A stretch of 18,602 nucleotides of DNA from contig DHVE01000037.1 in the NCBI GenBank assembly GCA_002412495.1, positions 664-19,265 on the forward strand, given 5' to 3'. Position numbers and translations under genes: made by a program. How positions within the stretch are numbered: position 1 is the stretch's first letter; each line of letters begins with the position of its first letter. Shown piece by piece: positions 14,272 to 18,602 of this stretch. The DNA comes from Betaproteobacteria bacterium UBA5216 (GTDB lineage: Bacteria > Pseudomonadota > Gammaproteobacteria > Burkholderiales > SG8-41). Under the pieces are notes generated by a model. It had not been told where the DNA came from and ran no database searches. It saw only the letters and a list, made by a program, of their open reading frames with translations.

Positions 14272-15099
14272 CTAGACCTTAACACCCGCTTTGCGCGCAT
14301 GATTCACAAACGTCTGCCGCGCCGCCAGCATGTCGTCCAACGTGCCGAAGGCGTTGGTGTAGTGGCCCTTGAAGCCCGCACCCTCGATCAGCTTGAACAT
14401 CTTGCCGAAGTTGATGTTGCCCTTGCCCGGCGGCAGATGCACTTCATACCCATTGCGAAAACAATCCGCCAGCCGCACTTCATGCACGCGCCTGAAATCG
14501 AGCGCCTTGACGAAACCCTCGATGCCTTCGGGTACCAGGTGCGCGTGATTGGCGGTGAAGCTTAGTTTGAAGTTCGGCGATTTTATGTCCCAGTAGTACT
14601 GCCATTCCTCGATGGTGTGCGCGAGGTAATGCACTTCGGCGTCTTTCGGTTCCTTGTTGAGATTTTCCAGCAGCACCAGCGCCTTTTTCTTTTCCGCATA
14701 GGCGACGATGCGTTGCAGGCGCACGCGGCCGGCCTCCATGCGCATTTTCTGGTCCTTGGTGAAATGGTAGCCCGCGTGCATCTCCGTCCAGCTTGCGCCG
14801 AGCTTCACCACCAGATCGACATAACGCTTGAGATACGCCGTCACGCCATCGGCCACGATCGGTGAATATTCGGCAACGTTCACCGCCGAATTGGTGTGCA
14901 ACCCCAGTTCAAGGCCGTGTCGGTCGAGCAATTTGCGTACGGCGTTGCAGCGTTTGGTGTCGAACTTGTCGAGCGCGTTGTCACCGGTGTCGAGCTGGAT
15001 GTCGATATGCTTCAAGCGGTTTTTCGCCGCCCAGTCGATGGCGGCTTCCAGCGGCAGGCGGCGGCTGATGTCGATGCCGATGCGGTCGAGCAGTTTCAT
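14272..15099 (-). CDS. Sugar phosphate isomerase/epimerase-like TIM barrel protein (xylose isomerase-like, AP endonuclease 2 superfamily)
   Basis: Single-domain TIM barrel protein (275 aa) of the xylose-isomerase-like superfamily, usually divalent-metal isomerases, epimerases or dehydratases of sugars and small hydroxy acids. Candidate metal or catalytic residues are His68 (LGLHT), His108 (EMHAG), Glu145 (LLENLN), His185/His187 (TANHAH), His206 (VHEVRLAD) and His221 in HLPPGKGNINF, the recurrent HxGxGxIxF-like motif. The ATG at 15099 has GGAG 7 bases upstream; an ATG at 15129 would add ten residues without fold signal. It is the first gene of the minus-strand series and diverges from the VOC gene across about 104 bases. 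A role near hydroxypyruvate or glyoxylate would fit the aminotransferase nearby, but the sequence does not prove it. Confidence 0.85.
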   Translation of the reverse strand: MKLLDRIGIDISRRLPLEAAIDWAAKNRLKHIDIQLDTGDNALDKFDTKRCNAVRKLLDRHGLELGLHTNSAVNVAEYSPIVADGVTAYLKRYVDLVVKLGASWTEMHAGYHFTKDQKMRMEAGRVRLQRIVAYAEKKKALVLLENLNKEPKDAEVHYLAHTIEEWQYYWDIKSPNFKLSFTANHAHLVPEGIEGFVKALDFRRVHEVRLADCFRNGYEVHLPPGKGNINFGKMFKLIEGAGFKGHYTNAFGTLDDMLAARQTFVNHARKAGVKV

Positions 15100-15127
15100 G
15101 TGGCGCTCCGGGGCAGGGTGGGCCGAC

Positions 15128-15169
15128 ATGATAGCGCGGCTTGATCCGGCGACACAGTCAGCGCAAAAT
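15128..15169. promoter_or_regulatory. Putative divergent promoter region
   Basis: On the plus strand TTGATC (15141-15146) is separated by 17 bases from CAAAAT (15164-15169), a 4/6 plus 4/6 match to the sigma70 boxes, placing a start site about 30 bases before the VOC gene. On the minus strand TATCAT (15128-15133) is a 5/6 match to a -10 box ahead of the TIM barrel gene but without a good -35. Both are predictions from pattern only. Confidence 0.35.
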
Positions 15170-15203
15170 GGAGCCGTCAACCACGAGACACCGCGAGACA
15201 GCC

Positions 15204-15647
15204 ATGACCACCAAATTTTTTCAGGGATTTTTGCATTTCAACATTCGTTGCTCGGAAGCCGACCTGCCGGCGATCGAAAAATTCTACGGCGACGTGCTCG
15301 ACCTCAAAAAAGGCCCACGCCCGAATTTTGTCGGCGCCGGCATCTGGCTTTATTACGGCGACGATCCCATCCTGCACGTGGGTGCGCGCTTCAAGCAAGG
15401 CTCACAAATCAAGGACCACCACAGCGGTAGCCTTGACCACATCGCCTGGAAAGCCACCGGTGCGGTGGATTTCCGCAAACGCCTGAAGTCGCTCAACATC
15501 GAATTCGAAGAGCAGAACATCAAGGACGCCGGGTATCAGGTATTCTTGTACGACCCGGTCGGCACCAAGCTCGAATTCAATTTTCTGAATGAGCATGTGC
15601 CCGATGCGGTGCCGCTGGGGACGACGGCGGGGGCGAATTTGCGCTGA
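15204..15647 (+). CDS. VOC (glyoxalase/bleomycin resistance/extradiol dioxygenase) fold protein
   Basis: Small two-module vicinal-oxygen-chelate protein (147 aa). The putative metal ligands are His11 (FLHFNIRC), His79 (SLDHIAW) and Glu124 (KLEFNF), the 2-His-1-Glu set of the fold; KFYGDVLDL (26-34) and YDPVGTKLEF (116-125) are standard family segments. Reaction cannot be read from the sequence: lyase, isomerase, dioxygenase and resistance proteins all share it. The ATG at 15204 begins the domain directly (TTKFFQGFLHF); a longer reading from 15141 would run through the presumed promoter. The Shine-Dalgarno is weak (CGAGA). It stands alone on the plus strand, divergent from the TIM barrel gene and convergent with the aminotransferase. 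Confidence 0.88.
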   Translation: MTTKFFQGFLHFNIRCSEADLPAIEKFYGDVLDLKKGPRPNFVGAGIWLYYGDDPILHVGARFKQGSQIKDHHSGSLDHIAWKATGAVDFRKRLKSLNIEFEEQNIKDAGYQVFLYDPVGTKLEFNFLNEHVPDAVPLGTTAGANLR

Positions 15648-15666
15648 TATCGAATCAACCGCTTTA

Positions 15667-15751
15667 CCGCAAAGGCGCGAAGGCGCAAAGAACGCCCGCA
15701 AAGAAGTACGTTTTTCCTTTGCGTTTTCTTTGCGCCGTCGCGCCTTTGCGG
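15667..15751. repeat. Long hairpin repeat between convergent genes, possible bidirectional terminator
   Basis: The arms 15667-15691 and 15727-15751 are inverted copies with 24 of 25 bases matching (CCGCAAAGGCGCGA-x-GGCGCAAAGA); a further CGCAAAG/CTTTGCG pair (about 15697-15703 and 15717-15723) continues the stem with an offset. The element fills most of the 116 bases between the VOC gene stop and the aminotransferase stop. It resembles the CGCAAAGGCGC-type dispersed repeats seen in many bacteria. A run of T (15711-15715) occurs only in the loop, so termination is possible but not canonical. Confidence 0.7.
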
Positions 15752-15763
15752 CAGGGGTTTGTA

Positions 15764-16948
15764 TTAAGCGTTTGTTTTAAAAGTATTTTCCGTAAGGCTC
15801 GCCATCGCCGCCTCAACGCCGCCCTTGTTGTGCGGCACCTTGGCGAGCTTGAGTCCCATCTCCACGCCAGCCAGCGTACCCATCAGCGTCAAATCGTTGA
15901 AGTCCCCAAGGTGCCCGATGCGAAACACTTTGTCGGCGACTTTACCCAGGCCGCTTCCGAGCGACATGTTGAAGTTATCGAGCACGACTTTACGGAACGC
16001 GACTTCGCTGTGGCCTTCGGGCATCAGCACTGCCGTCAACACACTCGAATGTTCGGTTTCGTTTTTGCACAGAATTTCGAGGCCCCACGTTTGCACCGCG
16101 CGGCGCGTGGCTTCGGCGTGGCGGTCGTGGCGTTGGAATACATTGTCGAGGCCTTCTTCTTCGAGCATGGCCACGGCCTCGCGCAGGCCATACAACAAAT
16201 TCGTCGAAGGCGTGTAGGGGAAGAATCCGGTTTTGTTGGGGCCGATCATTTCGTCCCAGCTCCAGTAGGAGCGCGGCAGCTTCGCGGTTTTGGATGCCGC
16301 CAGCGCTTTTTCGCTCACGGCATTGAACGACAAGCCCGGCGGCAGCATCAGCCCCTTTTGCGAGCCTGCAACGGTGACATCCACGCCCCATTCGTCGTGA
16401 CGGTAATCAATCGAACCGAGACCCGAAATCGTATCCACCATCAGCAGCGCCGGATGTTTGGCGCGATCCATCGCCTTGCGCACTTCGGCGATTTTGCTGG
16501 TGACGCCGGTGGAGGTTTCGTTGTGTACCACGCACACGGCCTTGATGGCGTGCGCCTTGTCCTCATTGAGTTTGGCTTCGACTTGCGCCGCATCGACCCC
16601 GCGCCGCCAATCGCCGCCGATGAATTCCGGCTGCAGGCCCAAACGCTGCGCGAGCTTTTGCCACAGCGTCGCGAATTGGCCGGTTTCAACCATCAGCACT
16701 TTGTCGCCGGCGGACAGCGTGTTAACCAGCGCCGCTTCCCACGCACCGGTGCCCGAGGCCGGGTAAATCACCACGTGCCCCTGCGTTTTGAACATGCGTT
16801 TCATGCCTGCCAGCACGTCGTAACCCAACTGCTGAAACTCCGGCCCGCGATGGTCGATGGTCGGCCGGTCAATCGCGCGCAGAATGCGATCCGGCACATT
16901 GGACGGACCGGGGATTTGCAGAAAGTGGCGGCCGGCGGTGTGTGGCAT
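15764..16948 (-). CDS. sgaA: Serine-glyoxylate aminotransferase-like class V PLP aminotransferase
   Basis: Class V, pyridoxal-phosphate-dependent aminotransferase (394 aa), closest by motif to serine-glyoxylate (alanine-glyoxylate) aminotransferase, which converts serine and glyoxylate into hydroxypyruvate and glycine. Seen: HFLQIPGPSNVPDRIL (8-23) at the N-terminus, the cofactor segment ASGTGAWEAAL (64-74), HNETSTGV (142-149), Asp172 in VDTISGLGSID, and the Schiff-base Lys198 in GSQKGLMLPPG. Length is normal. The ATG at 16948 has GGAG 7 bases upstream and a TATAAT box about 26 bases upstream; a longer reading from 16999 would cross the -10 box. It diverges from the FAD-linked dehydrogenase gene, a pairing that fits glyoxylate formation and amination. 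Other 2-oxo acid amino acceptors, such as those of phosphonate or purine metabolism, cannot be excluded. Confidence 0.9.
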   Translation of the reverse strand: MPHTAGRHFLQIPGPSNVPDRILRAIDRPTIDHRGPEFQQLGYDVLAGMKRMFKTQGHVVIYPASGTGAWEAALVNTLSAGDKVLMVETGQFATLWQKLAQRLGLQPEFIGGDWRRGVDAAQVEAKLNEDKAHAIKAVCVVHNETSTGVTSKIAEVRKAMDRAKHPALLMVDTISGLGSIDYRHDEWGVDVTVAGSQKGLMLPPGLSFNAVSEKALAASKTAKLPRSYWSWDEMIGPNKTGFFPYTPSTNLLYGLREAVAMLEEEGLDNVFQRHDRHAEATRRAVQTWGLEILCKNETEHSSVLTAVLMPEGHSEVAFRKVVLDNFNMSLGSGLGKVADKVFRIGHLGDFNDLTLMGTLAGVEMGLKLAKVPHNKGGVEAAMASLTENTFKTNA

Positions 16949-16973
16949 GGTGAGGCTCCGTGTGAGGGAGAGT

Positions 16974-16979
16974 ATTATA
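16974..16979 (-). promoter_or_regulatory. Putative -10 box of the aminotransferase gene
   Basis: A perfect TATAAT on the minus strand lies 25 bases before the ATG at 16948, which would give a leader of about 20 bases. No good -35 is found at 16-18 bases spacing, and the upstream side soon enters the repeat block at 17003. Confidence 0.45.
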
Positions 16980-17002
16980 AGGGCGAACTTCAACCGCATT
17001 TC

Positions 17003-17165
17003 GACACAGATTTCGCAGATGAACGCAGATTAAAACCCAACACTGTCATTCCCGCGCAGGCGGGAACCCATAACGCAGTGCCATTTGAGACGGCTTATGG
17101 ATTCCCGCCTGCGCGGGAACGACAGAGATACAAATCTGCGTTCATCTGCGTAAATCCGCGTCAAA
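17003..17165. repeat. Nested composite inverted repeat in a divergent intergenic region
   Basis: The outer arms at about 17003-17031 and 17132-17162 are inverted copies of the AATCTGCGTTCATCTGCG type, the right one continuing into the ATCTGCGTAAATCCGCG repeat also found at 14108-14124 and 14230-14246. Inside lie two dRS3-like elements in inverted orientation, 17043-17070 and 17098-17125, matching in 26 of 28 bases around ATTCCCGCGCAGGCGGGAA. The block is therefore a palindrome within a palindrome, filling most of the 229 bases between the aminotransferase start and the FAD dehydrogenase start. No gene is inside. Confidence 0.8.
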
Positions 17166-17177
17166 AAAGGTTTTCGC

Positions 17178-18602
17178 ATGACTGCCACCAACACCGCCTT
17201 AGCCACCCGCCTCACAAAAGAAATCCACGGCGACGTGTTATTCGACGCCGCCACGCGCGGGCGCTACTCGACCGACGCGTCGATCTACCAGATCGAACCC
17301 ATCGGCGTGGTCATCCCGCAAACGGAAGAAGACGCGATCACCGCGATGCAGATCGGCATCGATGCCGGCGTGGCGGTGTTGCCGCGCGGCGGCGGCACGT
17401 CGCAGTGCGGGCAAACGGTAGGCGAGGCGCTGGTGATCGATGTCAGCAAACACTTGCGAAACGTCGTCGATTTCAACGCCGAGGCGCGCACGTGTGTGGT
17501 GCAACCGGGCGTCGTGCTCGATCAGTTGAATGCGTTTCTCAAGCCGCATGGGTTGTGGTATCCGGTGGATGTGTCCACCAGTGCGCAAGCCACGATCGGC
17601 GGCATGACGGGCAACAACTCCTGCGGCTCGCGCTCGATTTTTTACGGCAACATGGTGCACAACGTGCGGGGCGTGGATGCGGTGCTGGCCGACGGCAACG
17701 AATACCATTTCGGCGCGGCGCCCTCTGATCTGTCGCAAGTCGATGGGCCGCAGGGCTATCGCGATCTGGTGCGCAAAATCCGCGACATCGCCGTGCTGAA
17801 TGCCGAAGAAATTGAATTGCGTTACCCGAAACTGCTGCGGCGTGTCGGCGGCTACAACCTCGACATGGTGTCGGGCATGGCGTTCAACATGGCGCACCTG
17901 CTGGTAGGCAGCGAGGGCACGCTCGCCTACTCCAAACGCATTCACCTGAACCTCTCGCGGCTGCCCAAACACAAGACGCTGGGGGTGTGCCACTTCCCGA
18001 CGTTCTATAAATCGATGGAAGCGCCGCAGCAGATCGTGAAATTGAAACCAGTGGCGGTGGAACTGGTGGATCGCACCATGATTGGGCTGGCGCGCAGCAA
18101 CCCGGCGTTCCGGCCCATCGTCGAGAAATTTATCCAGGGCGACCCGGATGCAATTTTGTTGGTGGAATTCGCCGGCGACGACAAGGACGAGCAGCATCGC
18201 AAGCTGAAACAGCTCGTCGAACTGATGGGTGATCTCGGCTTTCCCGGCGGGGTGATTGAAATTACCGACGCTAATTTGCAGCGCGACGTGTGGGAGGTGC
18301 GCAAGGCGGGCTTGAATATCATGATGTCTATGAAGGGCGACGGCAAGCCGGTGTCGTTTATCGAGGATTGCGCGGTGCCGCTGGAACATCTGGCCGAGTA
18401 CACCGACCGCCTGACCCAGGTGTTTCACAAGCACGGCACCACCGGCACCTGGTACGCCCACGCCTCGGTGGGCACGCTGCACGTAAGGCCGATTTTGAAC
18501 ATGCGCGAAGACGGTGCGATCAAAATGCGCGCCATTGCCGAAGAAGCCGCCGAAATGGTGAAGCAATACAAAGGGTCATACTCCGGCGAGCACGGCGACG
18601 GC
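17178..18602 (+). CDS. FAD-linked 2-hydroxyacid dehydrogenase (GlcD/YdiJ-like), partial (C-terminus beyond window)
   Basis: N-terminal 475 residues of an FAD-binding type 4 (PCMH) oxidoreductase that oxidises a 2-hydroxy acid such as glycolate, D-lactate or D-2-hydroxyglutarate. FAD-binding marks: PRGGGTSQCG (69-78) and ATIGGMTGNNSCG (138-150), followed by LVGSEGTLAY and, at the very end, SGEHGDG (469-475), the signature of the GlcD C-terminal domain. The style TSQCGQ plus GNNSCGSRS resembles long fusion proteins (around 1,000 aa) in which an iron-sulfur, cysteine-rich (CCG) domain follows; that part would lie outside the window. The ATG at 17178 has AAAAAAGG 7 bases upstream, formed at the edge of the repeat block. 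It is divergent to the serine-glyoxylate aminotransferase gene, suggesting glycolate or related C2 acid use. Reading frame is open to the last base; substrate not determined. Confidence 0.92.
   Translation, partial: MTATNTALATRLTKEIHGDVLFDAATRGRYSTDASIYQIEPIGVVIPQTEEDAITAMQIGIDAGVAVLPRGGGTSQCGQTVGEALVIDVSKHLRNVVDFNAEARTCVVQPGVVLDQLNAFLKPHGLWYPVDVSTSAQATIGGMTGNNSCGSRSIFYGNMVHNVRGVDAVLADGNEYHFGAAPSDLSQVDGPQGYRDLVRKIRDIAVLNAEEIELRYPKLLRRVGGYNLDMVSGMAFNMAHLLVGSEGTLAYSKRIHLNLSRLPKHKTLGVCHFPTFYKSMEAPQQIVKLKPVAVELVDRTMIGLARSNPAFRPIVEKFIQGDPDAILLVEFAGDDKDEQHRKLKQLVELMGDLGFPGGVIEITDANLQRDVWEVRKAGLNIMMSMKGDGKPVSFIEDCAVPLEHLAEYTDRLTQVFHKHGTTGTWYAHASVGTLHVRPILNMREDGAIKMRAIAEEAAEMVKQYKGSYSGEHGDG

Noticed and set aside
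17030..17254. Small minus-strand open frame containing RIYADERR and SFPRRRESI-like segments
   Set aside because: These peptides are translations of dispersed palindromic repeats that are often mis-annotated as small proteins.
15719..17728. Plus-strand open frame of 669 codons
   Set aside because: It lies antisense to the aminotransferase, crosses the repeat block and runs out of frame into the FAD dehydrogenase. Its His/Arg/Gln-rich composition is typical of antisense reading of GC-rich genes.
17238..18566. Minus-strand open frame of 442 codons
   Set aside because: It is antisense to the FAD-linked dehydrogenase, rich in His and Arg, with no recognisable domain.

Overview
The window reads as the chromosome of a GC-rich proteobacterium, most likely a betaproteobacterium of the Burkholderiales type. 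The main clue is five separate Bug/TctC-type periplasmic receptor genes of the tripartite tricarboxylate transporter (TTT) family, a family greatly expanded in that order. The dispersed palindromic repeats, including dRS3-like ATTCCC-N8-GGGAAT elements, fit this. This is inference from family knowledge; no rRNA or other phylogenetic marker is present.

Layout. From 15,099 down to 1, fourteen genes all lie on the minus strand. In transcription order they are: a xylose-isomerase-like TIM barrel protein (14272-15099); three consecutive Bug receptors (13153-14130, 12014-13051, 11003-11971); an enoyl-CoA hydratase-family protein (10224-11006); a secreted DUF922 putative metalloprotease (9655-10227); a secreted DUF3530-like alpha/beta hydrolase (8897-9658); a GMC flavin oxidoreductase (7299-8900); a fourth Bug receptor (6201-7178); a UbiD-family prenyl-FMN decarboxylase (4513-6150); a three-subunit molybdenum hydroxylase (FAD, 2Fe-2S and molybdopterin subunits, 4424 down to 717); and a fifth Bug receptor cut by the window edge (1-540). 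Two blocks are joined by short stop/start overlaps: 11971 to 7299 (five genes, four overlaps) and 4424 to 717 (three genes, two overlaps). These are the firmest operon units.

The right part differs. A small VOC/glyoxalase-fold gene (15204-15647, plus) diverges from the TIM barrel gene and converges on a serine-glyoxylate aminotransferase (15764-16948, minus), with a long hairpin between the two ends. The aminotransferase in turn diverges from a large FAD-linked 2-hydroxyacid dehydrogenase (17178 to the window end, plus, incomplete). The last two look like a glycolate/glyoxylate (C2) metabolism pair.

How it may work together (inference): Bug receptors capture organic acids in the periplasm; the molybdenum hydroxylase, UbiD decarboxylase, GMC oxidoreductase and crotonase-fold enzyme could hydroxylate, decarboxylate, oxidise and process an aromatic or heteroaromatic acid. 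No TctA/TctB membrane components, no UbiX-type flavin prenyltransferase, no molybdenum-enzyme maturation factor and no transcription regulator are visible, so the cluster depends on parts encoded elsewhere.

Several junctions are occupied by palindromic dispersed repeats (551-576, 4462-4493, 14102-14261, 15667-15751, 17003-17165). Two of them appear to have reshaped the start region of a receptor gene. I see no tRNA, rRNA, CRISPR array, transposase or phage gene. No gene-free stretch exceeds 300 bases.
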